Below are positions 10,686 to 21,702 of a stretch of DNA of 22,642 bases, piece by piece. The DNA is from Conidiobolus incongruus B7586 (lineage: Eukaryota > Entomophthoromycota > Entomophthoromycetes > Entomophthorales > Conidiobolaceae). Position 1 is the first letter of the stretch. Every line of letters starts with the position of its first letter. The translations under genes and the position numbers were made by a program. The stretch lies in the NCBI GenBank assembly GCA_000697335.1, contig JNEM01014928.1, positions 1 through 22,642 of the forward strand, read 5' to 3'. The notes under the pieces were generated by a model. That model saw only the letters and a list, made by a program, of their open reading frames with translations, was not told where the DNA came from and searched no databases.

Positions 10686-11972
10686 TATTCTCTTTTAATA
10701 ATACTATTGCTAGTAATTATAATCAATTTTTGATCCTATAAAATTATTTTATAAACAACTAAAAAACCTATTACTAATTTTCCTAATTTTATCTCTAACT
10801 CATGTTATATGTCCCATATTTGGAAAATCTGATCATTCCAAGCAATATTTTTCATTTTTAGCTAATTTTGAAACACAATCATTTCATTAATTTAATTGGA
10901 TCATTTCAAAGAATGATGTTATTTGAATAAACTCATATTTATTAATAATGTTAGATATTTATTATAGTATGGCCACATATTTAAGTATGATGAATAATAT
11001 AATCTAAATTAACTATTCAAAAATATCTTTTAAATTAATTAATAATTTTTGAAATTTTATCTGAACTTTTAATCTATATTAAGTGTTATCAATATTCTTA
11101 TAAAACTTATTAATAGTCAATAACTGTAGTGTATAAATAATATCTAATTATAAATTGATATATTAGTATAATTTGATATTAACAATGATTAAATTATTTA
11201 CCCGGAAAATTTGATTAACTCAAGGTATTTCGCTCAAAATATTTGAATTACTAATCAACTATACTGATTGATGTTATCACTTAATTATGATTTCAATATA
11301 AATTGTTTTTTTATGTTGTAAACATATATTATTTTATTTTAATATTTTCCAATAATTTCTAAATAAAAATTATATGATTAGGTATTCATCTGTATAGATA
11401 CTTACAAGAATCAAATATTTAGTGATGTTTAGTTGAATCAACCCAAATTACTATTCAAATCGATATATAATAACAAATAGAGTGATTTTGATATATTTAT
11501 AAATTTGGATGATTCAAATATAAACATAAGTATTTATTTATTCAATGAATTTTAAAATCTAATTCGCTTTAATATATGGATTTTCATATTTTGTTAACAT
11601 GTGTATACTATTATTTTCTTGTTATTTTACCAATATATGATTAATATGATACTTTTATTGAATTTTAACTTTTATATTATATTCTGAAATTCATTATCAC
11701 GATTATTTTATTGTTTTAAATTAGGAATATAAATGCTAGATATTTATTAGAATAATAAATAATCTTTTATAAATCAATATTTAGAGATTTTATTATATAA
11801 ATATTATCACTAATCAATAACTTAGAAATTTAAGAATATTTTAAGTAAACTTTGGATTGAATCTGAGTTATATTATCCCATAAATTTCAACATTTGAAAT
11901 ATTACATAATAAAGAGAAATCAATAATTTAATAAAAATTATAATCAATTTTTTCTCTATTAAATAATACAAT
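10686..11972. promoter_or_regulatory. Shared upstream region of divergent zinc-knuckle and RRP3-like genes
   Basis: These 1.29 kb of very AT-rich DNA lie between two divergent genes for nuclear RNA-processing proteins. No exon or repeat was recognised in it. Promoters for both genes should lie near its ends, but no single element stands out. Confidence 0.5.
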
Positions 11973-13510
11973 ATGGCTAAAATTGAAGAATCAATTAAAA
12001 AAGAAGCTTCTGACTCGGAACCCCAAGTTAAAATTCCAGATGAAGGAAATGCCACTTTTGCCGATCTTGTAAATTAGTTTTATTCATAATTTATTATTAA
12101 ACTAAACGAGAGTTTTAGGGCTTAATTCCCGCTATTTGTGAAGCTTGTAAAAATTGTAACTATAAGAAGCCTACAGAAATTCAAAGACAATCCATTCCCT
12201 GGGCCCTTCAAGGTAATTTAATTTTAAACAATATATGATCTATACTAAGGAACTTGAATTTTAGGTCGTGATATTATTGGACTTGCTCAAACTGGTTCTG
12301 GTAAAACTGCCGCTTTTGCTTTACCCATTTTACAAGCTCTTTGGAATCAACCTCAAGGTTTATTCGCTTGTATTATGGCTCCCACCAGGTATTTGATACT
12401 GATAACTTTAAAGGAATTAATATTTACTGCTATAATTTTAGAGAATTGGCCGTTCAAATTGCAGAATCTTTTGAATCCTTAGGTGCTGGTATTGGTGTCA
12501 AGTGTGCAGTTATTATGGGTGGTGTAGATATGATGACTCAAGCTATTGCTTTGGCTAAAAAGCCTCATATTATTATTTGTACTCCTGGTAGACTTCAAGA
12601 TCATTTGGAAAATACCAAAGGATTCAATCTTCGTAACTTGAAATACTTAGTTTTGGACGAAGCTGATAAATTATTGGATATGGATTTCGGACCTAAAATT
12701 GAACAAATTCTAAAGGTTTTGCCCAGAGAAAGAAGAACTTTCCTCTTCAGTGCCACCATGACTACCAAAGTTGCTAAACTTCAAAGAGCCAGTTTATTCA
12801 ATCCTGTCAAAGTTGAAGTTAGCTCCAAATACTCCACTGTAGATACTCTCTTACAATATTATCTTTTCTTCCCATTCAAATTCAAAGATACTTATCTTAC
12901 ATATTTAATGAACGAAATGGCTGGAAACTCCATCATTGTATTCGTTCGCACATGCCACGATTGTGAACGTTTGGCTTTAATGCTAAGGAATTTGGGATTC
13001 CCTGCTATTCCTTTGAATGGCCAATTGAACATGGCCAAACGCCTTGGTGCTTTAAATAAATTCAAGAGTGGCAGCAAAAACTTACTCATTGCTACTGATG
13101 TCGCTGCCCGTGGTTTGGATATTCCTACAGTCGATGTTGTCATCAACTATGATGTGCCCACTCACTCTAAAGATTACGTCCATCGAGTTGGTCGTACTGC
13201 TCGTGCTGGTAGATCTGGTAAATCATTGACTCTTGTCACACAATACGATGTTGAATTACTTCAAAGAATTGAGCATGCTATTAAGAAGAAGCTTGATGAA
13301 TTCCCTATTGACAAAGATGCAGTGATGGTATTGCAAGAGCGTGTAAGTGAAGCTCAAGACATTGCCACCAAGGAATTGAAAGAAATTGTTGCCAATAGAA
13401 AGAATCAAGGCGCTTCTAAGAGATCCAAAGACTTCTCTAAACTTGATCCCAATGGCGATGATGACATTGATAATTATAGAAAGCCTATTAAAAAGAAGAT
13501 CAGACGTTAG
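11973..13510 (+). CDS. RRP3: DEAD-box RNA helicase Rrp3/DDX47, 460 aa
   Basis: Model: join(11973..12068, 12119..12212, 12265..12388, 12442..13510). The three GT-AG introns are 50, 52 and 53 nt, and all phases agree. Rrp3/DDX47 is a nucleolar ATP-dependent helicase needed for early 18S rRNA processing in the small-subunit processome. Visible motifs: Q-motif region (FADLG at 29-33, Gln55), motif I AQTGSGKT (71-78), motif Ia PTRELA (103-108), TPGR, motif II DEAD (177-180), motif III SAT (208-210), motif [13 protein letters not shown] (352-362), then a basic tail ending KKKIRR. Similarity to DDX47 is high through ENTKGFNL and THSKDY, and human DDX47 is about 455 aa. The start ATG gives a short charged N-terminus before the Q motif. 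A frame reading through intron 3 from 12341 is an artefact. All catalytic motifs are intact. Confidence 0.97.
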
Positions 13511-15695
13511 ATACCTTAGAGATATATTAATTTTTTGTTTAATTTTTATCATTCGTACAATATATTTAACTAATATTTAATAAATATAGATTAATACTCA
13601 AAATATTTATTTTTGTGATTAAAATATATTCAATAGTATCTTTTGGATCATTCACTTTTACTAATTTCTAATTCTTAATTAAAATTAAATTTAACATTAT
13701 CAATCAAAATTTCCACTATTATGAAATAAATACACATGGATTATATAATCTACTTAAGTAATTGACAATAGAATGTAATGATATTGGATTGTTTTGAAGA
13801 TATTTTAAATTTTTGACTGATTCAATGATAAAATTTACGAAGATCACTAATGAATCCATTATTTCAAAAAGATCAATATAATTTGGAACTAAGAATGAAA
13901 TTGATGGATGGACATAAATAGTCAATTGTTTCTAAAGGTTATAATTAATTGATCATTTATCAATATTATCAATGAATTTCATTTATATTCATCTCTTATT
14001 TGATTAAAATCAAATATAAATCAACTATGAATATTAGTTAATTATTAGATTTGTTTAATAAATTTGCACAATGACATAAAATATAAACTTAAATATATAA
14101 TATTTTTTCAAGTGCAAATCTTAGCTTAGATTGTGCTTAGAATTATTTTATATATTACTGAAATGCTACTAGTTAATATTTACAAAACCTATCTAAAACA
14201 CATAATATTTCATCCCAAACTTCTGCAAATTGTCCAATATAAAAATTATAATTAAAGTTTCATTAATATTTGCTATATTTGTTTTCTATTATATTATCCA
14301 GTTGATATATAAATAACAATATGGCTGCAAGTTGATATTTTACTCATTATAACTAAATATATCATATTTTCAATCGTTCAATCCAACTATGGTATTTGTC
14401 ATTTAATATATAAATCATGATTATAAAGAATGTTGAGTATATATTTAGAATATCTAGTTAATATATATATTATTATTACATAATATATGATTTGAATATA
14501 TTACTAATTTAATATCTGATTTTGTTTGAATATATTTCTTATTCATAATGTTAAACAAATATATCATAACTTAATCAAAAATTTTGTTATTATTATTATT
14601 ATTGTATAAAGCATTATAAATAATTATTAGTTTTATTAATAAATAAATAATCATAATTGTAATATATTATGGTTATTTGAAATATTTATTCGAACTATTT
14701 CTAATCAATTTCAGTTGGATATTCCTGTCAAAATTTATAACTATAAACATATTAATCTTTAATATTAAAAGAGAGATCATTTTAAATGAAATATGAATGG
14801 GTGTCTATTAGTTTATTATGATTTAATATTTGATAAAAAGCTTTTATAACTGATTGATCATAGCATATGAGCTTATTTTCTAATTAATATTATCAATACT
14901 ACTTCATTATGTAATTTTAAATTGTTCATAATTTTGATAAAGTGATTTTAAGTTTATTATTTCTAAGAGTTTATTATAATTGCAATTCAATTTAACATAA
15001 TAATCATCAGAAATATAAAAATAGTATATAATAAAATAATTCAAAACCTTTGAAATCAATTCTATCACCATATTACATAAATTCTTGGATATTTACATAG
15101 TGGACAAGAGATTTATTTTGTTGATTTTATTTTAGTTAATTCAACTTTGGAATTAAGATTATGAATTTTAATGACCTAATATTTTCACTTCATTGAGAAT
15201 TCAGTTAAAAATATACTGTATATATGAATCAATGACTTGTGTATTATTGAAAATTTTCTAATATGCTAAAGCATCAGTTTTCCGATTATCCTTTATTATT
15301 TTTGGAAATCCAGTTAACAATCTCTTTTTGATAATATACCAAATAATAAATATTTTAAATCATAGTAATTAATTGACATATATATTATTATATTTAATTA
15401 TAATATATATTGAATAATTAGATATTTTTTATTTAATCAATATAATCTCGTACCATATATTACAACATATCTATTATCATGTAAGTATAAATGGTAAAAA
15501 TCATAACAATGAATTACACAAAAAGGATTATTTTCAGCCAATGAAAATGATTATTGAGTAGACTGATTGTTTAAGTGATTTAATAACTAATAATTAATTA
15601 AAAGTAAGAATTCACTTTGTTAATTGAATTGTATAAATTGATCATTTATATTTCAATGATTGTTTAATAATTAGGTTTCTTATTTTCTCTCCAGA
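13511..15695. other. 2.2 kb gene-free stretch
   Basis: This AT-rich region lies between RRP3 and the CDK gene. No coding exon was found on either strand, and the short open frame at 13719-13925 (-) has no coding character. A small ATT repeat sits near 14587-14603 and short hairpins such as TATTTGAT/ATCAAATA (13997-14016) occur. Just before the CDK start, TATAAA (15632-15637) and a pyrimidine-rich CTCTCCAG (15687-15694) may be a TATA element and a splice acceptor. Confidence 0.55.
15687..15694 (+). promoter_or_regulatory. Possible 3' splice site directly before the CDK start
   Basis: A pyrimidine tract ends in CTCTCCAG one base before the ATG. This suggests a 5' UTR intron or a short upstream exon. 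A GTATAA at 15631 could be the donor, giving 64 nt, but the same bases contain the TATAAA that could be a TATA box. The two readings exclude each other. Confidence 0.35.
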
Positions 15696-16601
15696 ATGAA
15701 TCACCATAATTATGGAAAACTAACCAAACTCGGAGAGGGGACGTATGGTGTAGTCTATAAAGCTCAGGACAAGGCCAGTGGCAACTTATTTGCCGTTAAA
15801 GAGATCCGAACTGGCACGGGTGACGAGGGGATTCCTTCGACCGCTATCAGAGAGATGTCATTGCTGAAAAGGCTCTCTCATGCAAATGTGGTCAAACTTC
15901 ACGACATTAAATTTGAGCGTCGCGCTCTTCATCTTGTATTTGAATTTATGCAGCAAGATCTATACGATTATTTAAAAAACTTACAACCTAAACGCCTCAA
16001 CTTGGCAACAATTCGTCGCTTCAGTTTTCAACTAATTGACGGTATTCAATACCTCCACTCTCACGGAGTCTTACACAGAGATTTAAAACCTCAAAATCTT
16101 TTGATATCAGATAATACTTTAAAAATTGCTGACTTTGGTCTTTGTAGATCTTTTGGCATTCCATTAAGAAATTATACTCATGAAATTGTAACTCTTTGGT
16201 ATCGAGCTCCGGAAGTTTTATTAAAATCTGGACAATACTCTACACCTTTAGATATGTGGAGTATAGGTTGTATTATGACAGAAATGCTTGCTGGTGCTCC
16301 TATCTTTTCAGGACAAACCGAATTAGATCAATTATTTGCTATATTTTCTAAAATAGGTACCCCTACACAGGAGCAGTTCCAATTAATTTCTGGTTATGGT
16401 GAACAATTTATTACTTTTCCTCAGTGGCAGTTCTCTACAATTCATCCTCATTTACCGGCTAATGCTGATCCTGATTTGGTTGATCTCATTGACAAATTGC
16501 TTCAATTGACTCCAAGCGAACGTATTTCAGCTAAGAGATGCCTAAAACATCCTTTCATCAGATCATTTAGTCAAAGTAATAGTCGGCAGCAACCTTGCTA
16601 A
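15696..16601 (+). CDS. CDK1/CDK2-like cyclin-dependent kinase, 301 aa
   Basis: A single uninterrupted frame encodes a full Ser/Thr kinase domain of usual CDK length. Visible: glycine loop GEGTYGVVYK (13-22) with the inhibitory Thr16-Tyr17 pair, catalytic Lys35, the cyclin-binding PSTAIRE helix (47-53), HRDLKPQN (127-134), DFG (146-148), the T-loop YTHE with Thr161 at the activating position, WYRAPE, and an ISAKRCLKHPF end typical of the family. All catalytic residues are present. The YTHE T-loop favours CDK1/2 over Pho85/CDK5, which have Ser here. Sequence between motifs is more diverged than expected of the single essential CDK1, so it may be a paralog. It has no introns in the coding region, unlike its recognised neighbours. 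The first third of the gene uses more G/C-ending codons than the rest. Confidence 0.93.
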   Translation: MNHHNYGKLTKLGEGTYGVVYKAQDKASGNLFAVKEIRTGTGDEGIPSTAIREMSLLKRLSHANVVKLHDIKFERRALHLVFEFMQQDLYDYLKNLQPKRLNLATIRRFSFQLIDGIQYLHSHGVLHRDLKPQNLLISDNTLKIADFGLCRSFGIPLRNYTHEIVTLWYRAPEVLLKSGQYSTPLDMWSIGCIMTEMLAGAPIFSGQTELDQLFAIFSKIGTPTQEQFQLISGYGEQFITFPQWQFSTIHPHLPANADPDLVDLIDKLLQLTPSERISAKRCLKHPFIRSFSQSNSRQQPC

Positions 16602-17259
16602 CTATATTTAACCACAAAAATTTTATTACGCAGACTCTCAATGACGAATGTAGTTCAATTACAGCTTTAAATCAATTTTACTTTGAATGATTTCAGCAAC
16701 CAATATTAACACTAATTATGAATTAATACCATTATTAAATATCGAATATTGAATAAATTTCAATATTCTAGTACCATTGCATTAAAATGATCAATTAAAT
16801 AACTTCATGTAATATTGTAACTATTTCTCTTCAATTATTTTCATTTTTATTATTTTACATTTATTAAATGTTGTTTAATAAACTGGTTTAAAAAAATTTA
16901 TTTAGCACTTTTATCTCTACTCAATATTGTAATCACATTCAATTTAATTTTCTATAATATAATATTGATTCTTAAAATAAGATCATTTCATCTATAAATA
17001 TTATCAACTAATTTAAAATATATATTAAATATTCAATCACAAATGTAATTCATAATTTTAAAACCGAAGTTAATGAAAATTCACAATTAATCTCAGATAT
17101 ATGAAAATTCCAAAATAGATTGTCTAATGACCTCATTATTTTAAAACCAAATTTTTATTATTATTATGATATTCTATCAAAGTTCTTCGCTGTGTATTGC
17201 AAAATCAAAATTATATATCTATGACATTTATTTAACACTATTTAATGATATTGGCCCAG
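16602..17259. other. Intergenic region without recognised content
   Basis: AT-rich sequence between the CDK gene (+) and the broken CAP gene (-), which converge on it. No coding exon, repeat or RNA gene was noticed. Confidence 0.6.
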
Positions 17260-17711
17260 TCACTTCATAATAGATTTATTACAAAATTCAGGTGGTAAAT
17301 GATGACTTTGGAAAATTGATGCAAAAAATGATCCAATGATTACTTTTGAGCACTTTTCAAGATCTAATATGATTATGAGTAGGGTTGAGAATAATATCTT
17401 TATGGTTAGGACTTCTCATATGTGCATCAACCGCATTCCACTCTGCTTTATATCTTTTTGCAACATTTCGCCCATAGGTTGATCATGCAAACTTTTTGCT
17501 CTAACAGTCTCTCACCCACATAATGATCATTGGGACCACAATTAGTCAGGGGGCCTGTTTTTGCCAAGTACTCAGAATGATTCCTAGCTATGCTCATTAA
17601 AGTAATATCTGCAGCGACAGAGCTTGCTTTATGCAAAGATGTTTGTCTTAAATGATTAATTGTACCTATCAATTTAATCAAATCCAAAGGCCCTGAATAT
17701 AGTCGTTTCAG
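17260..17711 (-). pseudogene. CAP/YkwD-domain (SCP/PR-1 superfamily) gene, probably broken
   Basis: CAP proteins are usually secreted, and fungal members have been linked to lipid binding. Starting after a TCTAG acceptor-like site at 17712, the minus strand encodes a CAP N-terminal half: DLIKLIGTINHLRQTSLHKA, then SIARNHSEYLAKTGPL and VGERLL. The second half continues in a different frame from about 17485 with NVAKRYKAEWNAVDAHMRSP and NHKDIILNPTHNHI, very like the bacterial-type MNSPGHRANILNPSYTHIG signature. A last part from about 17365 to a TGA at 17260-17262 (IIGSFFASIFQS) is in a third frame. No intron of usual length fits either junction. So the gene has about two frame breaks and is either a pseudogene or affected by sequence errors. 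No signal peptide was found adjacent; the N-terminus should be in upstream exons. Confidence 0.7.
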
Positions 17712-17743
17712 CTAGACAAACTAATTAAGAGTTGGATTAAAAT

Positions 17744-18136
17744 TCATGGATGCAATGTGAGTGAATGAATGGGCTTTTTTGATTTGGGTACTGGGACGGA
17801 AGTTGAAAAGTGAGTAGAGTTCCCAATATTGAAAAAGGATAAAAGATGTACTGGACTAAAGTGTACAAATCTCGGATTTACATTTTCACCAAACTTCAAT
17901 GGAATTGGAGTAAAGTAAGAAGAGTAAGTAGGCAATAAATCTTCAGGGGTATCACTAATAAAATTAAAACAAACAAATATTTCTTTCCTAAGAGAATGAG
18001 CTCACACGTTGCAGCTGTATAACTGGAATCCATTAAGTGTTGATATATTTCAGAATTGGGTTCATAGAATTTAATAGTAGAAAAATTGATATCAATTGTA
18101 GCAAAAATTACTTGAGATATTTTAATATTGGGAATA
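17744..18136 (-). CDS. Possible unrecognised exon pair upstream of the CAP gene
   Basis: Two stretches, 18136-18008 and 17954-17744, read as one frame if joined across a 53-nt intron (17955-18007, GTGTGA to TTATTAG). The result is about 112 residues with low-bias composition (for example EPNSEIYQHLMDSS, then PLKFGENVNPRFVHF) and ends at a TGA. No family was recognised. It may be a 5' part of the CAP gene: a GTACCC donor near 17790 could lead to the acceptor at 17712 in phase. It could equally be a separate or decayed gene. A short coding-like patch at about 18312-18343, flanked by splice-like sites, may belong to the same locus. Confidence 0.3.
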
Positions 18137-18143
18137 CTGTATT

Positions 18144-19530
18144 ATGTTAATAAGCTCCTAATTATATATAAGATTCTATCAAAATTCTTATACTTTTTAT
18201 TCCATTTTAAAATATTTGCACTTATGAATTTATACAAGAAACTAATGAATATTAATATAAAATCAAATTCGAATTTAAATAATATTATTTAGTATATTCT
18301 TACACAAGTTTACCAAGAGGATAGGTAGGCGAATTTGCTTCTGATCTAAGCTAGTTAATTTTACATATTATTGAATTAATTTTAAAATATAACAAGATCA
18401 ACATGATTATGAATAAAAAAATCTAAATATAATATAATGTACATCAAATTATTCTTAAAAATCATTTAAAAGGTTCGTGTTAATATTATAACTATTATTT
18501 AATATTATTATTAAGATTTGACCTATTTTAATTCAAATTGACACTTTTATTGATTCAACATTAATCTAGAACCCTTAATTTCTTAATAAGGCAATGGTAT
18601 CTAATTAAATGTGAATGATGTAGTTATATTCCAATATCATAATCTCCACAAAACTTATTGAATCAATTATATTAAGAGATTTTTTATAAATGAATTATCA
18701 TGATATTGATTTCAAATTTGTATCTCTAAAAAAACACTAATTTTATATTTTATAATATATGTCTCATCATTTGCAAAAATATAATAATATGAATATTTAT
18801 TTACAATAAACTTATTCTAAAGGATTTAAAGTATTTTATTATTTCAATATTCAAAAAAAATTCAATTATAGTATTTAAAAGGATCTTAATTTGAATATTT
18901 ATTATTGTATTTGGTATATCAAAAACATAATAGTCAGTTTTATAGAATTAATATTTTGGTAATGTTCATATTATATTGGAATTATCTGATTTATTCAATT
19001 ACTACTATAATAATTTATCATTCATGAGATAAAATATAACATTAATTGTTTCAATATTGGATATGTGTATAAAATCAAAATATACATCATGATTTAAAAT
19101 TTGATTTTTTTTTAAATTTAGCTATCATAGAAGGTTCTAATAATAAATCGTAGCAGTGATGTATGGTAATTTTTCAACTTTTTTTACAATTTCGTTTGAA
19201 TAATGTGATTCTGGTGAATAGTGTAATTGATTTTCAACAAGGAAACTACATAAAATGAATATATATTTATAGAGCTATGATGACAGGATTTGATATTACA
19301 ATTAAGAGCGTTATATGTTCATTGAGTTTGACAACTGATCGAATTTATTGATTAAAAATACTTTAAACTCTGAATAATTTCATAATATCAAAAATTAAAG
19401 GTAGGATTCTATTAGATTAACTGAACACCATTAATATATTTATTGAACAAGGATATTGCTAATTATTATTAGTATTTTAGAAAAAAAAATAAAAATAAGA
19501 TTAATAGTTAAAGTGGTTTAGATGTAAAAT
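18144..19530. other. Gene-poor AT-rich stretch
   Basis: Apart from the small less AT-rich patch at 18312-18343 there is no coding signal on either strand. No repeats with clear ends, tRNA or transposon proteins were noticed. Confidence 0.55.
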
Positions 19531-20231
19531 TCAAGTATAAATACCAACAGTCATTAAACCAATTAAATCTTCAGAATCGATTAAAGTAATCCAATATGTA
19601 GCATAGCATTCATACCCAATTTTGAATACTTTAATGGGTAACCTTTGCTCCTTGCTTATTTCTTCTACCTGTTTAATTACTTTAGTGATATCATTATCGT
19701 CAGACAAATTTTGAGTTGTTTCTAAATAGGTTATAAATTCAGGCAATTCAATCTCTTCAGCTGTAGCGCTCTTCGATACTAATACACTATTAGCAGATTC
19801 AACTGTTTGTATAAGTTCTAAAAATTTTTCAGCATTCAATTCATTGGAGGATACTTCGTCAGATAAATTGAGTTCTTTAAGAGAAAAATTAAAGGGGACG
19901 AGTGGATAGTCAGCTTCGCTAATATATAATGCACCATCACTAATTTGAGCCAACTGATCAACCAGAGCAATATGGTTATCTGATAATTGATTAAAGTTAG
20001 AATTGATTTGGGGATGAGCAGTAAAATCTTTCATCCAACTAATATTTTTATCATCAAGAAAGTCATTACAGTTATAATGATTATCACTTGAATTATTACT
20101 AGTTATTGTCATAGTTCTAAATTTTACTAAATAATTAAACAATAAAAAGAAGATTGATTAATTTAATAATTATTTATACAATGGATGAATGATTATTTAC
20201 CAAGGTTGAAGGCTGGTAATAATGATGTCAT
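19531..20231 (-). CDS. NuiA-like nuclease A inhibitor family protein, 208 aa
   Basis: Preferred model: complement(join(19531..20126, 20201..20231)), with one 74-nt GT-AG intron. The main exon resembles cyanobacterial NuiA, the protein inhibitor of the sugar-non-specific nuclease NucA. Residues 65-89 (LVDQLAQISDGALYISEADY then PLVPF) match the NuiA LKQASDGLLFMSESEYPFEVF block. The end (VFKIGYECYATYWIT, then DLIGLMTVGIYT and TGA) matches the NuiA VYRLGEVELDVYVIGETPAGNLAGISTKV end. The middle is longer and acidic, and an N-terminal extension of about 60 residues rich in Asn, Ser and Asp precedes the domain. NuiA itself is 135 aa. The first exon (MTSLLPAFNL) joins in phase; without it, translation would begin at the internal ATG 20112. 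By analogy it may inhibit a NucA/EndoG-type nuclease such as fungal NUC1, but no nuclease gene is nearby. Confidence 0.82.
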
Positions 20232-21671
20232 TTTATTCAACTTGTTATTGTGGTTCCGAATTTTGATTGTGAAAAGACTTCTCAAGTGTCTAATCAAAAA
20301 TTGACATGATGATAGAATTAATAAATGTTTAAATCATTAAAAATTAAAATCTATAAAGATACCTATTAATTAATCTTAAGTGCATGTTTGATAATCAAAT
20401 AAATCTAAAAAATAATACAGTTCAGCTCAAATCATAAGTATTTGTATACTAGATTATCCCATAATTTATTTAATTTAATTATTTCTTAAATAGAGGTTTA
20501 ATCAATAAACCCTTTATTTTATTCAACAGCATATATTCTAGATCAAAAAAGAGATGTTAATAAATAGTAGAAGCAAATTATTCAATTATTTAATTAAAAC
20601 ATTTAAAATTCAATATTAAAAATTATGCAACAATTAAATAGACAATAGATAACAATTCATTTTCGATAAACATATTGACCATACTGTGAAAGATATATTA
20701 TAGAATTATAATCTATTATTTAAAACTATTTTATTTTTTATCGAATGTGGTATTATTATAGTTCTAATCAATAAGTTTTTTCAATCTTGATAATCCAACA
20801 TTAAACAATAGTCATAAAAAAATTATTATTATTTAAATCAAATTAAAAACATTAATTAAATTCTATATATTTCGGAAATAATCTTTTTCATTAAAAAATG
20901 ATAAAAATTAATTTATCAAATTTATTATTGGTATTTGAATTATTGTTATTTGTGAGATACTCTTTGGGAGCCTATTTAAATCATTTAATTTTATATAAAA
21001 TGTGCTTAATTGAAAATATTGTTTCTGACTTTTGCTTCAGTAATCAAATATAATGATTATACTTTTATTATAATAAATTCAAATTTATAAAATCATAGAA
21101 ATATTAAATTCATGATATTATTAGTCTTATTGGTGATAATAATTTAAATTTTACAAGTTTTAACAGATTTGTGAAATTACTTTTAAATTATATATATCAT
21201 ATTACTTGGAATGAAACATCAGTTATATATTTTGAATATATGCAAATCCTGATGCAACTCATTTAAAGAACCCTAATAATATTATTATTCTATTGAATTC
21301 TTTGACAGAGACTAGAAACAAAAATTAAAAGAACTTTAATTTCAAAGGATTAACAGGGTAAGCATTAGAATCCAAGTAATTATTTATTTTAATATTCATT
21401 TATACATATCTCATTGATGGTTTTAGTTATTTAATGAACTGATTGATTTTTAAACTATACTTACAATTAATTTATCGCATATGTTATCCTATCAACTAAT
21501 GATTTAATTTAAGATTCAATACAAAAAAATAAAAATAAAATATATTATTATTATATTAATTTGGGAAGATGAATATGGCATATTTTTTAATATCTTATTT
21601 TTTCAAATATATTTTAAGTCTTAGAAAATAAATTCTACATAAAATATATAAAATATTTTATACTTTAAAAC

Positions 21672-21702
<31 letters not shown>

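Noticed and set aside
12341-12441. An upstream start for the helicase frame at 12341.
   Set aside because: It begins in the wrong frame of exon 3 and reads through a 53-nt intron. Splicing restores PTRELA and the Walker A motif from 11973.
13256-13580. Overlapping short frames at the 3' end of RRP3 on both strands.
   Set aside because: Antisense or out-of-frame shadows of the helicase tail, with no family similarity.
13719-13925. A 68-codon minus-strand frame in the gap between RRP3 and the CDK gene.
   Set aside because: Composition matches the surrounding non-coding DNA and no family or splice context supports it.
20113-20142. A start for the NuiA-like protein at 20142 on the minus strand.
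   Set aside because: The codon there is TTG, and the bases after it end in TTTAG, a likely splice acceptor at 20127.
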